From positions 4,072 through 68,071 of the forward strand of contig JBPCPV010000055.1 in the NCBI GenBank assembly GCA_050998805.1: 64,000 nt of DNA, given 5' to 3'. The notes beneath the pieces were generated by a model. That model saw nothing but the letters and a program-made list of their open reading frames with translations, was not told where the DNA came from and made no database searches. Within the stretch, counting starts at the first letter, position 1. Each line of letters begins with the position of its first letter. This document shows positions 9,101 to 16,752 of the stretch, piece after piece. Origin of the DNA: JAICKM01 sp050998805. GTDB taxonomy: Bacteria > Chloroflexota > Chloroflexia > QHBQ01 > JAICKM01. The translations under genes were made by a program, and so were the position numbers.

Positions 9101-9375
9101 GTGCGCTTGACGTTCGCCTGGTCACCCTCGCTCTCCAAGAAGACGTTTATGCCCATCGGGTTCCGGTCCCCGCCTGCAAGCGGAGCCTGCTCGTCTCCCC
9201 AGACGACGCCGAGGTTCATAAGCCGGTCCACGGAGGAGAGCGCGCCCAACTCGCCCAGCACGACGGCCAGCAGTCCCAGGAGCAGCGCGAGCCGCGCCAG
9301 GGCGGCGAACGGTTGCGGCTGGGGCCGTGCGAGGTCGGTTGTCTGGAGAACCCGCGTCGTGCGGTCGCGGTTCAA
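6121..9375 (-). CDS. Fusion of a clan GH-A-like glycosidase domain to an O-antigen polymerase/ligase membrane domain
   Basis: 1084 residues read from a TTG at 9375 that overlaps the TGA of the upstream gene (TTGA). After one N-terminal membrane anchor (about 20-45), residues 60-380 form a (beta/alpha)8-like glycosidase domain: IWNEPNLEGEW places the presumed acid/base Glu201 and WASEYGW the presumed nucleophile Glu329. A beta-sandwich-like stretch follows to about 540. From about 550 the protein is a polytopic O-antigen ligase/Wzy type domain, with a FPHHDNLGLYLGR segment and the late HPHNILLDWWLSLGIIG motif. The glycosidase domain would face outward. The last residues SFEF and the stop are encoded by an ACTCAAA heptamer array. 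Polymerase and hydrolase activities are inferred; substrates are unknown. Confidence 0.8.
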   Translation of the reverse strand: MNRDRTTRVLQTTDLARPQPQPFAALARLALLLGLLAVVLGELGALSSVDRLMNLGVVWGDEQAPLAGGDRNPMGINVFLESEGDQANVKRTLRMARDGGYTMIRQGFLWNDIEIAGKGDFTDRRHSPARSSWDKYDYIVEQARANNLDILARLDAPPTWALLCPDMSHGAPAKNSDYADFVSAVVSRYRGKVRYFQIWNEPNLEGEWSGRQGGACVRHPNPAEYTALLKAAYLAAHAANPDAVVLSAPLAQTIETGPANLSDLLYLQGMYDAGARPYFDIASVMAYGLAYPPTDRRAEPKRINFSRPVLTRGIMVDNGDAGKAMWASEYGWISLPPGWTGKPGIWGNHTEAEQAAFLLEGYQRARAEWPWMGMMFVWHLRDPTPSAGEPQPYFGILNADWSPRPAYTTLQRYSRRFPTADTGAVTPDDKALAVSGPWDKGTLDGRAVYTATARSSAATLTFQGNAVDLVIAQGSTPGSLTASLDGAPPGTPVALPASGMGQGPAATGWQAPAGRTAVRVQVAQGLPETRHTLTISPGESSGPVTLLGFIVAREPGRAWAYALGYTLITALALWLGVRFTFAAVALGGLVRRAAVVPGLEGERARAGVAVVALAAALAAYYVLPSQKWALVAFGVWFLLACWRPDMALVVTAGAIPFTWAPRPLGEWTFALSESCIWAILAAWAVHQAILVPWFASRQGKAASAPALWPASLAGNGGSASPLGWLRASLRRDLFAAPAVALLVVGTFSLLTVAAPDYVKDSLRQYRWTIVEPVLFYFLLTDIRPGRRQAYRLADGFIAGGVLAALIAVVGGVLRLPNFTNDTQGVTAYQGLFPHHDNLGLYLGRTVAFSGALAIFLRPPDERIRRALYGAATLLMLPALALSYSRGAWIAVVAALGVSLLLLGGRQALIFAGGLAVAAVGLGLAALAHLLPERITHIGSGLIRLDLWKSALDMLRDHPVFGIGLDQFLNQYQGPYTDILHAQERWLSHPHNILLDWWLSLGIIGVLVAIWMGYRAVRAGLDLARHGDAHTSALARSLLAALTAVLVHGLIDNSYFLQDLALTVWFLCALLAGVRGRESGTSFEF

Positions 9376-11207
9376 GCGTTTACCCTGCGGCGCGCCCGGC
9401 GCACGAACAGGATGTCTGCGGCGAGCGCGACCAGGATGATGCCGGTCGTCGCCGCAAACAACCCATAGGAGCGGCTGCTCGCCACGGTGAAGCCGGCGAC
9501 GGTCGCGCCCGGCCCGTCGGTCCGCAGCGTCAGGTGATGCACTCCGGGCGGCCCCTCGCTGCCGAGTCCGGCGACCACCGGCAGTTGAGCTATCTGCACC
9601 GTCTGTGGAGGCGCGTTCGTGCCGTCCTTGCCGGTAGCCGCGGCCTGGTTCGCGGCGATATAGGGCCGTTGTGCATCGTCCTGGGGCAAGCCGGGGGCAA
9701 GGCCGTTCGTGCCGCCGTCCACCGTGACATAGATCCGGGCGTTGACGGCGGTTCCCGCAGCCGGCGAGGCCAACGCCAGTGTGAGGTCGGTGCCGCGAAA
9801 CGCTAAATCGAGCGTCGCGTCCGGTTTCTGCGAGACCAGCAGCAGCTTGCTCGGCTCGGACCCGCCCGGGGCGGCGCGCACGAGTTGCGTAGTCCAGTCT
9901 GCCGACGCCCTCGCGGGCGCGCTCAGGGGACCGTAGCTGCCCACCCCCGCGACCGAGAGCCGCGCGGCCTCCGCCTGCACAGCATTGTATAGCTGTAGCG
10001 GCGCGAAGTCCGGCGTGAGCATGGCAAAGTAGTATTCGGCATCGGTCGGCGGTTGGTCCCCCACCTGCCGAAAATACCAGATGACGAACACTCCAGCCCA
10101 AGCCCAGTGCGTGCGGGCGTACTCGATGCCCCGCACGGTGTAGTCGGCCTGTTGCTCCGGCGTCACATGCCCCCACTTCACCGTCTTCGGGTCTACGATG
10201 CTGCTATCCGGCGCGTTCCAGCCATACTCGGTGAACCAGACTGGCTTTGCCTCATCGTGGTTCTGCGCCATGACCGCCCGCATCGCCTCGACCCGGCGGA
10301 AGTTGTAAGCGTCGGGCGATGGGTCTGCTTCCGGCGGGCTGTCCACGCCGAACGTGTTCGCCGAGGCGATGTCGAAATACGGCGCAGCGCCCGCCGCGTA
10401 CATTTCGGCAAGATAGGTCGTCTCTCGTAAGTTGAGTGTGCCCGGCGGCTTGTTCTCCCGGAAGCTCTCATTTGTCGTCGCCAACGGCGCGCTCAGTATC
10501 ACCACGTTCGGGTCCACGGCGCGCGCTCGCGTCGCCGCCTCTTTGAGCAGCGCGCCGTAATCTGCCGCGCTCACCGGCTTTCCGGGGGTCCACTCGGCCT
10601 CCAGGTTCGGCTCGTTCCAGATCTGCAAGAACCGGATCTTGCCCGGCGAGTGCGGCTCCACGTTGTAGTGGCGCACAAACTCGGCCACGAAGTCGCCGAA
10701 GTCGGAAACGTTCTTCGGCGGCGGACTCGGCGAGTTCACCCCCGCCTGCCGTGCCCAGTCGGGCGTGCGGTCGAGCCGGGCGATCACCTGCACACCGTTC
10801 GCCGCCGCGAGCCTCATGATGTCGTCGAACTTCTCCCAGGAGCTTTTGCTGTTCTTCTCGTCGAAGAAGACCCCCTTCTTGAACTCCAGTTCCGACCACG
10901 GAAACTCCTGCCTGATCCAGCGCAGCCCCGAGTCGTGCAGCTTTTCGCCGGTCTTCTGCTTCTTGAACGGGTCCACCTCCCGCTCCAGGAACGTGTGCGC
11001 GCCGAGCGGGTCCACGGCCGCGAGCGGCAACGGCTCGGGGCTGCGGGGCGGCGCGGCCGCGCTGCCGTCGAGCGGCGCGAACAGGATCGTCTCCCCGACG
11101 AGCGCGATAAGCAGCAGCGGGATGGCGAGTAGCCCCAGCCGCCGCAGGTCGCGTCCAGCCTTACGTTGTCTCCCCGCCGTCGGTTGTTGCGCCAAGTTCC
11201 ACCCCAT
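9372..11207 (-). CDS. Membrane-anchored clan GH-A-like glycoside hydrolase (GH39/GH5-like)
   Basis: 611 residues from the ATG at 11207; the frame stays open further upstream, but only through repeat DNA. A basic N-terminus and one hydrophobic segment (about 27-47) would anchor it on the outer side of the membrane. Residues about 75-400 form a TIM-barrel-like domain with IWNEPNLEAEW (presumed acid/base Glu199) and WFTEYGWNAP (presumed nucleophile Glu327). A C-terminal beta-rich region and a last transmembrane helix (about 575-600), followed by RRARRRVNA, end the protein. It is paralogous to the N-terminal half of the next gene, which it overlaps by 3 bases (stop TGA inside TTGAA). Glycosidases inside polysaccharide loci, such as PslG, trim or release polymer, which is a reasonable guess here. 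Confidence 0.78.
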   Translation of the reverse strand: MGWNLAQQPTAGRQRKAGRDLRRLGLLAIPLLLIALVGETILFAPLDGSAAAPPRSPEPLPLAAVDPLGAHTFLEREVDPFKKQKTGEKLHDSGLRWIRQEFPWSELEFKKGVFFDEKNSKSSWEKFDDIMRLAAANGVQVIARLDRTPDWARQAGVNSPSPPPKNVSDFGDFVAEFVRHYNVEPHSPGKIRFLQIWNEPNLEAEWTPGKPVSAADYGALLKEAATRARAVDPNVVILSAPLATTNESFRENKPPGTLNLRETTYLAEMYAAGAAPYFDIASANTFGVDSPPEADPSPDAYNFRRVEAMRAVMAQNHDEAKPVWFTEYGWNAPDSSIVDPKTVKWGHVTPEQQADYTVRGIEYARTHWAWAGVFVIWYFRQVGDQPPTDAEYYFAMLTPDFAPLQLYNAVQAEAARLSVAGVGSYGPLSAPARASADWTTQLVRAAPGGSEPSKLLLVSQKPDATLDLAFRGTDLTLALASPAAGTAVNARIYVTVDGGTNGLAPGLPQDDAQRPYIAANQAAATGKDGTNAPPQTVQIAQLPVVAGLGSEGPPGVHHLTLRTDGPGATVAGFTVASSRSYGLFAATTGIILVALAADILFVRRARRRVNA

Positions 11208-11240
11208 CTGCCCACAATCCCGCCCCGTTTCCCGACAGAC

Positions 11241-11270
11241 ATTATAGCATCCGCCCCGCACCAACAGCAA
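11241..11270 (-). promoter_or_regulatory. Extended -10 promoter of the glycosidase operon
   Basis: On the minus strand TGC precedes TATAAT (11246-11241), with TTGCTG 18 bases upstream as a weak -35. Transcription would start about 27 bases before the ATG at 11207. The same TGC-TATAAT arrangement occurs before the genes starting at 18877 and 42944. Confidence 0.55.
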
Positions 11271-11280
11271 CCCGTGCCCA

Positions 11281-11319
11281 ATGCGGAGTGCGGAGTGCGG
11301 AGTGTGGAGTGCGGAATGG
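11281..11319. repeat. GCGGAGT heptamer tandem array
   Basis: About five 7-bp units GCGGAGT (variants GTGGAGT, GCGGAAT) in a row. The complementary form (ACTCCGC) recurs at 16712-16750, 19650-19662 and 43023-43040, always beside gene boundaries. Confidence 0.75.
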
Positions 11320-11332
11320 GTTCGTGCTTGGA

Positions 11333-11429
11333 GCAAGGGATTGTCTGTGGGAGAGTCGCTCTGCCCTCGATTGCCTGGCGGAAGGCTGGGGCAAGGGATC
11401 GTCTGTGGGAGAGTCGCTCTGCGCTCGAT
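11333..11429. repeat. Two direct copies of a 39-bp sequence, period 58 bp
   Basis: GCAAGGGAT, then GTCTGTGGGAGAGTCGCTCT, then a CTCGAT ending are found at 11333-11371 and again at 11391-11429 with about two mismatches. They lie in the non-coding stretch between the glycosidase operon and the restriction-modification gene. No function is evident. Confidence 0.7.
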
Positions 11430-11503
11430 AGCTGCGGCCTTCACCGCTAGCCTCCATAATTCAGAACTCAAAACTCAAAATTCGTCGCCCCGTACCGCCG
11501 CCG
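11424..11503. repeat. Dispersed ~80-bp repeat, copy A
   Basis: Begins CTCGATAGCTGCGGCC, runs through CACCGCTAGCCT and ACTCAAA heptamers, and ends at CGTACCGCCGCCG. A near-identical copy lies at 16606-16692. The palindromic end is degenerate in this copy. The whole 11208-11648 interval otherwise holds only repeats; I see no gene in it. Confidence 0.7.
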
Positions 11504-11588
11504 GCCCAGAGGCCCTCCGCAATCCCCGTTTTTCGTGGATCGACTTCTGTGCTTGACGTGCCACCCGAAAGCTGATAGCATACCTAAT

Positions 11589-11632
11589 AGCTGACGGCTG
11601 AAAGCTGACCACTGACCACTGACCACTGACTA
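11589..11632. repeat. CTGACGG / CTGACCA heptamer array
   Basis: AGCTGACGGCTGAAAGCTG is followed by three CTGACCA units. It ends 6 bases before the GGAGG ribosome-binding site of the restriction-modification gene, so part of the array probably lies in that mRNA's leader. Confidence 0.7.
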
Positions 11633-11648
11633 CTCGCCGGAGGCGCAC

Positions 11649-14600
11649 ATGCCCGCCGACCCCCTCATCGCCTACCTGCTCGCCGTCGAGACTGCATACG
11701 CCGCCGACAACGCGACCGAGCACACCTACAGGCCCGCCCTAAAGGCCCTGCTCGAAGCCGCCGCGCCGGGGCTGACGGCCACCAACGAGCCGAAGCGCAT
11801 CGACTGCGGTGCCCCTGATTTCGTGCTAACCGTGCCCGGCGGAGGCATCATCGGCTACGTCGAGGCGAAGGACGTGGGCCTGCCGCTCGACGCGATCGAG
11901 CGCGATTCGGACCGCGCCGAACCCCAGACCGACAACGGGCGGCAGCTTAAGCGCTACCGCGCCGCACTCCCGAACCTCCTCTTCACCGACTGCCTCGAGT
12001 TCCGGCTCTACCGCAAAGGCGAGCGGCACCTGGAACCGGCTCGGCTGGGGCGTACCGGCCCGCACAACACTCTTGTGCGCGAGAAGGATACCGCGCCCGC
12101 CCGCGACCTGCTCCGCGATTTCCTGACGCATAAGCCGGAGGGGGTGAACACCCCGCGCGAACTGGCCGAGCGGCTCGCCCGCCTGACCCACCTGATCCGC
12201 GACATCATCGTGACCGCCTTCGCACAGGACAAGGCGTCCGACACCCTGCGCGACCTCTACAAGGCGTTCCGCGAGCAGCTGATCGCCGACCTGGATGTGG
12301 GCACCTTCGCCGACATGTTCGCCCAGACGCTCGCTTACGGGCTGTTCGCGGCGCGTGCCAACCACACTGGCCCCGCGCCCTTCACCCGCGCGAACGCCGC
12401 CGCCGACATCCCGAAGACCAACCCCTTCCTCCGCCGCCTCTTCAACCTGATCACCGGCCTCGAGCTTGCCGACGAGCCATACGCCGGCCTTGTGGACGAC
12501 CTCTCGCAACTCCTCGCCCAGACCCAGATCGATGCCGTCCTCGCCGACTTTGGCAAGCGCACCCGCCGCCAAGACCCGCTCGTCCACTTCTACGAGACCT
12601 TCCTCGCCGCCTACGACCCCAAGCTGCGCGAGGGCCGCGGCGTCTACTACACGCCCGAGCCGGTCGTCTCCTACCTCGTGCGCTCGGTGGACCACCTGCT
12701 CAAGACGCGCTTCGCCTGCCCGGCGGGACTGGCCGACACGAGCAAGACGAGCTACAACCGGCTTGGCACCGGGGGCAAGCCCGAGACCGTGGTTGACCAC
12801 CGCGTGCTCGTGCTCGACCCCGCCTGCGGCACCGGCAGCTTCCTCTACGCCATCGTGGACCATATCCGGCAGGCGCAGATCGCGGCCGGCAACGCCGGAG
12901 ACTGGTCGGGCTACGTCCATGACCACCTGCTGCCACGTCTCTTCGGCTTCGAGCTGCTGATGGCCCCCTACGCGGCCGCCCACCTCAAGCTCGGCCTAGA
13001 GCTTGCCGGCAAAGACCTGCCTCCCGGCCTCCGCGAGAACTGGGCCTATGCCTTCCAGGGCGACGAGCGCCTCCGCGTCTACCTCACGAACACCCTCGAG
13101 GAGGCCCACAAGGCGTCCGAACTCCTCTTCGGCCAGTGGATCGCCGACGAGGCCGCCGCCGCCGCAGCCATCAAGCGCGACCGCCCCATCATGGTCGTCA
13201 TCGGCAACCCGCCCTACTCCGGTCACTCGGCCAACCAGGGCGAGTGGATACGCGGGCTGGTCCGCGACTACTACTTCGTGGACGGCCATCCCCTCGGCGA
13301 GCGCAACCCGAAGTGGCTCCAGGACGACTATGTGAAGTTCCTCCGCTTCGGCCAGTGGCGCATCGCCCAGAGCGGGCGCGGCGTGCTCGCCTTCATCACG
13401 AACAACGGCTACCTCGACAACCCGACCTTCCGGGGTATGCGCGCTTCGCTTTTGGGCAGCTTCACCGACATCTATATCCTCAACCTCCACGGCAACAGCA
13501 AGAAGCGCGAGCGCGCGCCCGACGGCGGCCCCGACGAAAATGTGTTCGACATCCAGCAGGGCGTCGCCATCGCCCTCTTCGTGAAAGACCCCGCGCAAAC
13601 CGGCCCCGCCACGGTCCACTATTCCGACCTTTGGGGCGTGCGCGAAACCCCGGATGGCGCAGGCGGCAAGTATCCCTGGCTCTTCGCCCACGACGTAAGC
13701 GATACTCCCTGGGTGGAACTCGCGCCCGACTCGCCAACCTACCTTTTCGTGCCGCAGAACATAGATGTTCGAGGAGAATATGAGGAGGGGTGGAAGCTGC
13801 CGCAGGCTTTTCCAATCAACGTTCTTGGATTCCAAAGCCATCGTGATCACTTTGCCGTTGCTTTCGAAGCTAATGACCTTCTTGAGAGAATTGAAGAAAT
13901 GCGAGATGTAAATGTCGGAGACATTCAGTTTGCGGCAAAGTATGGACTAGCTGACAATCGAGACTGGCAGTTGTCGAAAGCTCGCCAACTGCTACGCATG
14001 GACTCTTCGTGGAAATCGCATCTAATCCGTTGCCTCTACCGCCCATTTGACTGGCGAGCGTGTTACTTTGATGAAATTGCAACCGATTATCCGCGGCGGG
14101 AGCTTTTGGCTCACGCTGTAGGCCACCAGAACCTGGTTCTGAATGCTGTGCGGCAGACGAAGGCCGATTCATGGGCGCATGTAATGGTTTCTGATAGCCC
14201 AACACCGGCCGTCTTTCTGGAGATTAAAGATGGCTCGTCTGTCTTCCCCCTCTACCTCTACGCCGAGCACCCCGGCCAGCCATACCAGCGGGAGAATGCA
14301 ATCAAGGCGGTGGCGAAGGCTATCCACGCGAGCGGCGGGCGGCTGCCCGCGAGCCAGGCGGCCGCCGAGGTCGAGCGGGTCACCGAGCTGATCAAGCGGC
14401 TCTTCCCCCAGCCCGAATACCCCCGCTGGCCGAACTTCGCGCCCGACTTCCTCGCCGCCGTCGAGCAGCGGCTGGGGCTGGGCCTTGTGCCCGACGGCCA
14501 CGGCGACCTCCAGACAACCTTCGGCCCCGAAGACCTGTTCCACTACGCCTACGCCATCTTCCACGCCCCGTCCTACCGCGCCCGCTACGCCGAGTTCCTG

Positions 14601-15047
14601 AAAATAGACTTCCCCCGCCTCCCCCTCACCTCCGACCTCCCGCTCTTCCGCACCCTCGCCGCCCTCGGCGCAGACCTGGTCGCCCGCCACCTCCTCACCA
14701 AGCAGGCACCCGACCCCGACCTCGCGCGCTACCCCGTGCCCGGCCCCAATAAGGTAGAGTCCGGCTACCCGAAGTATGTCGCGCCTGTCGCGGGCGACGC
14801 CGCTTCCCCCCACCCCGGCCGCGTCTACATCAACCCCACTCAGTACTTCGACGGCGTGTCGCCGGAGGTGTGGGCGTTCACCATCGGCGGCTACCAGGTC
14901 GCCGAGAAGTGGCTGAAAGACCGCCGCACCCGCACCCTCACCTACGACGACCGCCAACACTACCGCCAGACGCTCGCCGCCCTCGCCGCCACTATATGGC
15001 TGATGGAGCAGATCGACGGGGTGATACCGGGCTGGCCGCTGCCTTAG
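11649..15047 (+). CDS. Single-chain type ISP/IIG-like restriction-modification enzyme (nuclease + N6-adenine methyltransferase + specificity region)
   Basis: 1132 residues, ATG preceded by GGAGG with a 5-base spacer. Residues 50-75 fit a PD-(D/E)xK nuclease (Asp57, Glu72, Lys74 in APDFVLT and VEAKDVG). Methyltransferase motif I is DPACGTGSFLYAI from Asp390, and the catalytic motif IV NPPYSG starts at Asn520, indicating an N6-adenine enzyme. The C-terminal third resembles the 'type ISP restriction/modification enzyme' specificity region. There is no helicase block between nuclease and methyltransferase, so the type IIG-like plan fits better than a true translocating type ISP. Bases about 13745-14245 (residues ~700-866) are strikingly AT-richer than both flanks, probably an exchanged target-recognition domain. 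No separate methylase or specificity gene is needed. Confidence 0.85.
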   Translation: MPADPLIAYLLAVETAYAADNATEHTYRPALKALLEAAAPGLTATNEPKRIDCGAPDFVLTVPGGGIIGYVEAKDVGLPLDAIERDSDRAEPQTDNGRQLKRYRAALPNLLFTDCLEFRLYRKGERHLEPARLGRTGPHNTLVREKDTAPARDLLRDFLTHKPEGVNTPRELAERLARLTHLIRDIIVTAFAQDKASDTLRDLYKAFREQLIADLDVGTFADMFAQTLAYGLFAARANHTGPAPFTRANAAADIPKTNPFLRRLFNLITGLELADEPYAGLVDDLSQLLAQTQIDAVLADFGKRTRRQDPLVHFYETFLAAYDPKLREGRGVYYTPEPVVSYLVRSVDHLLKTRFACPAGLADTSKTSYNRLGTGGKPETVVDHRVLVLDPACGTGSFLYAIVDHIRQAQIAAGNAGDWSGYVHDHLLPRLFGFELLMAPYAAAHLKLGLELAGKDLPPGLRENWAYAFQGDERLRVYLTNTLEEAHKASELLFGQWIADEAAAAAAIKRDRPIMVVIGNPPYSGHSANQGEWIRGLVRDYYFVDGHPLGERNPKWLQDDYVKFLRFGQWRIAQSGRGVLAFITNNGYLDNPTFRGMRASLLGSFTDIYILNLHGNSKKRERAPDGGPDENVFDIQQGVAIALFVKDPAQTGPATVHYSDLWGVRETPDGAGGKYPWLFAHDVSDTPWVELAPDSPTYLFVPQNIDVRGEYEEGWKLPQAFPINVLGFQSHRDHFAVAFEANDLLERIEEMRDVNVGDIQFAAKYGLADNRDWQLSKARQLLRMDSSWKSHLIRCLYRPFDWRACYFDEIATDYPRRELLAHAVGHQNLVLNAVRQTKADSWAHVMVSDSPTPAVFLEIKDGSSVFPLYLYAEHPGQPYQRENAIKAVAKAIHASGGRLPASQAAAEVERVTELIKRLFPQPEYPRWPNFAPDFLAAVEQRLGLGLVPDGHGDLQTTFGPEDLFHYAYAIFHAPSYRARYAEFLKIDFPRLPLTSDLPLFRTLAALGADLVARHLLTKQAPDPDLARYPVPGPNKVESGYPKYVAPVAGDAASPHPGRVYINPTQYFDGVSPEVWAFTIGGYQVAEKWLKDRRTRTLTYDDRQHYRQTLAALAATIWLMEQIDGVIPGWPLP

Positions 15048-15055
15048 CCCACCCA

Positions 15056-15085
15056 CTGTCATTCTGAGCGCAGCGAAGAATCTCA
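15056..15085. repeat. Dispersed GAGCGCAGCGAAGAATCT element, copy 1
   Basis: A 30-bp element starting CTGTCATTCT and containing GAGCGCAGCGAAGAATCT, just after the stop of the restriction-modification gene. A second copy with one or two changes lies at 46841-46870, again just past a stop codon. Elements of this wording are widespread in bacterial genomes. Confidence 0.75.
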
Positions 15086-15094
15086 AGGTGTTGA

Positions 15095-15301
15095 ATGAAG
15101 AACATACTATCCACCACGCAGCAGGAAGCCAATGTCAGAGAGATAAGACATGGCTGGCCGCTCTGGAAGTTATGGCTCTGGTGGACACTTGTCACATCTA
15201 TCATGGGCAGCCTTTCCGCAGTTCTTCCAAGTGCTCTTGTCCTAACTGACTCCCCCGGAGGCTTGCGCGTAGGGCAGGGATGTGACACAATAGCGGTATG
15301 A
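15095..15301 (+). CDS. Small hypothetical protein with one membrane segment (possible fragment)
   Basis: 68 codons between the restriction-modification gene and a methyltransferase. The middle, WPLWKLWLWWTLVTSIMGSL, would form a membrane helix; the remainder is unremarkable. Its stop overlaps the methyltransferase start as ATGA (15298-15301), a sign of coupling, but only a weak AAGGTG precedes the ATG. The pattern (one helix, then nothing) could also be the beginning of a polytopic membrane protein whose remainder was lost. I do not recognise a family. Confidence 0.3.
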   Translation: MKNILSTTQQEANVREIRHGWPLWKLWLWWTLVTSIMGSLSAVLPSALVLTDSPGGLRVGQGCDTIAV

Positions 15302-16134
15302 CGGAGTATCTTCAGCACACATATGATCTCAACACGCCGGAGATCGCGGGCGCGTTCGACGAGTCGAGCTTGTGGGGTTCACGGTTCGGGGACTTGCTCC
15401 TGAGCCACATCGAGTTCCGCCCCGGCATCGCGATCCTCGACGTGGGCTGCGCGACCGGCTTCCCCACCTTCGAGCTGGCGCAGACGTTTGGCCGATCCTG
15501 CCGCGTGGTCGGCGTGGATATCTGGCAGGAAGCCCTGCAACGAGCGAGGTTCAAGTGGCGGGTCAATCGCGTGCCGAATGTCGCGTTCCTGGCCGCCGAC
15601 GCCGCGAAGTTGCCCTTCCCCGCAGAGGCGTTCGACCTGATCGTGTCCAACCTCGGCCTTAACAACTTTGCCGACCCTGCGGCGATGCTCGAGGAGTGCT
15701 TCCGCGTCGCGCGGCCTGGCGGGCGGGTCGCCTTCACCACGAACGTCACGGGCCACATGGCCGAATTCTACCAGGTGTATCGCGACATCCTGGCCGAATT
15801 CGGGAAGCCCGCCTACCTGGAGCGGCTGGCGGCCGGCGAGGCCCACCGCGGCTCGCCCGAGTCGGTGCGCCGGTTACTCGAAGCGGCGGGATTCCGGGTC
15901 GTCAAGCAGGTCGAGGACCGCTTCATGCTGCGTTACGCCAACGCCAATACTCTTTTCGAGCACTGGCTGACCCAGCTCGGTTTTCTGGAAGGCTGGCGGC
16001 GGGTGGTCGGCCCTGCGGACGAAGATGCGGTATTCGAGGCCCTGGAAACCCGGCTGGATTGCCTCGCCGCCCGCGACGGCGAGTTACGGCTGACGGTGCC
16101 GATGCTCTATATCGAAGGCGAGAAGCCAGCGTAA
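15298..16134 (+). CDS. Class I SAM-dependent methyltransferase
   Basis: 278 residues of the Rossmann methyltransferase fold. SAM-binding motif I is ILDVGCATGFPTFELA (about 46-61), motif II VGVDIWQEAL follows, and motif IV-like FDLIVSNLGLNNFADP lies near 118-133, with RPGGRVAFTTN after it. The closest general class is the UbiE/ubiquinone-type small-molecule methyltransferases; the substrate is not predictable. The next gene starts 12 bases downstream, so the two are likely co-transcribed. Confidence 0.85.
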   Translation: MTEYLQHTYDLNTPEIAGAFDESSLWGSRFGDLLLSHIEFRPGIAILDVGCATGFPTFELAQTFGRSCRVVGVDIWQEALQRARFKWRVNRVPNVAFLAADAAKLPFPAEAFDLIVSNLGLNNFADPAAMLEECFRVARPGGRVAFTTNVTGHMAEFYQVYRDILAEFGKPAYLERLAAGEAHRGSPESVRRLLEAAGFRVVKQVEDRFMLRYANANTLFEHWLTQLGFLEGWRRVVGPADEDAVFEALETRLDCLAARDGELRLTVPMLYIEGEKPA

Positions 16135-16146
16135 CGGAGGAGAGAT

Positions 16147-16593
16147 ATGACAACTACAAACAGCAATGCCCTAGAGGAAGCCCAGATCCGCACGCTCATG
16201 GATGAGCGCGCAAAGGCCCTCCGCGCCAAGGATATCGACGGGGCTACATCCAACCTCGTGCCGGATGTCCTCTCGTTCGACGTCGTAAACCCATTGCAAT
16301 ATAGCGGATCCGAGGCGGTTAGAAAACGATTGGAGGCGTGGTTCTCCTCGTTCCACGGCCCGATTGGCTTCGAGATGCGCGACCTGAGCATCACGGCGGG
16401 CGCTGATGTCGCTTTCTGCCGTTGCCTCAACCACGTCAGCGCAACGACTGTAGACGGCGGCAAACTCGATATGTGGTGGCGCGACACCGTTTGCTTCGCG
16501 AAGACGGACGGCCACTGGAAAATCACCCATGAGCATAGCTCCGTGCCTTTCGACGCGGAAACCGGCAAAGCCTCACTTGGCCTGAAGCCCTAG
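16147..16593 (+). CDS. NTF2/SnoaL-like family protein
   Basis: 148 residues of the alpha+beta cone (SnoaL/DUF4440-type) fold: an N-terminal helix EEAQIRTLMDERAKALRAKDIDGA, then strands ending in DGHWKITHEHSSVPF, a typical closing strand of the family. A ribosome-binding sequence GGAGGAGA precedes the ATG. Members include ketosteroid-isomerase-like enzymes and many proteins of unknown role. It is paired with the methyltransferase upstream. Confidence 0.82.
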   Translation: MTTTNSNALEEAQIRTLMDERAKALRAKDIDGATSNLVPDVLSFDVVNPLQYSGSEAVRKRLEAWFSSFHGPIGFEMRDLSITAGADVAFCRCLNHVSATTVDGGKLDMWWRDTVCFAKTDGHWKITHEHSSVPFDAETGKASLGLKP

Positions 16594-16605
16594 TCCTCTA
16601 CAGAT

Positions 16606-16752
16606 CTCGATAGCTGCGGCCCCCACCGCTAGCCTTCGTAATTCAGAACTCAAAACTCAAAACTCAAAACTCGTCGCCCCGTACCGCCGCCGTCTCGGCG
16701 GCCTCCGCTCACGCACTCCGCACTCCGCACCCCGCACTCCGCACTCCGCACT
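16606..16752. repeat. Composite repeat block: dispersed repeat copy B, REP palindrome, ACTCCGC heptamers
   Basis: Copy B of the 80-bp repeat runs 16606-16692 and carries three ACTCAAA units. The complete palindrome GCCGCCGTCTCGGCGGC is at 16686-16702. Five or more ACTCCGC-type heptamers follow to 16750 and abut the stop codon of the convergent membrane protein gene. The interval between the two convergent genes therefore consists almost wholly of repeats. Confidence 0.75.

Noticed and set aside
11208..11471. N-terminal extension of the glycosidase gene, reading through the heptamer and direct repeats
   Set aside because: Translation gives HSALHTPHSALR-type repeat text; the ATG at 11207 follows a proper -10 box, so the extension is not coding.
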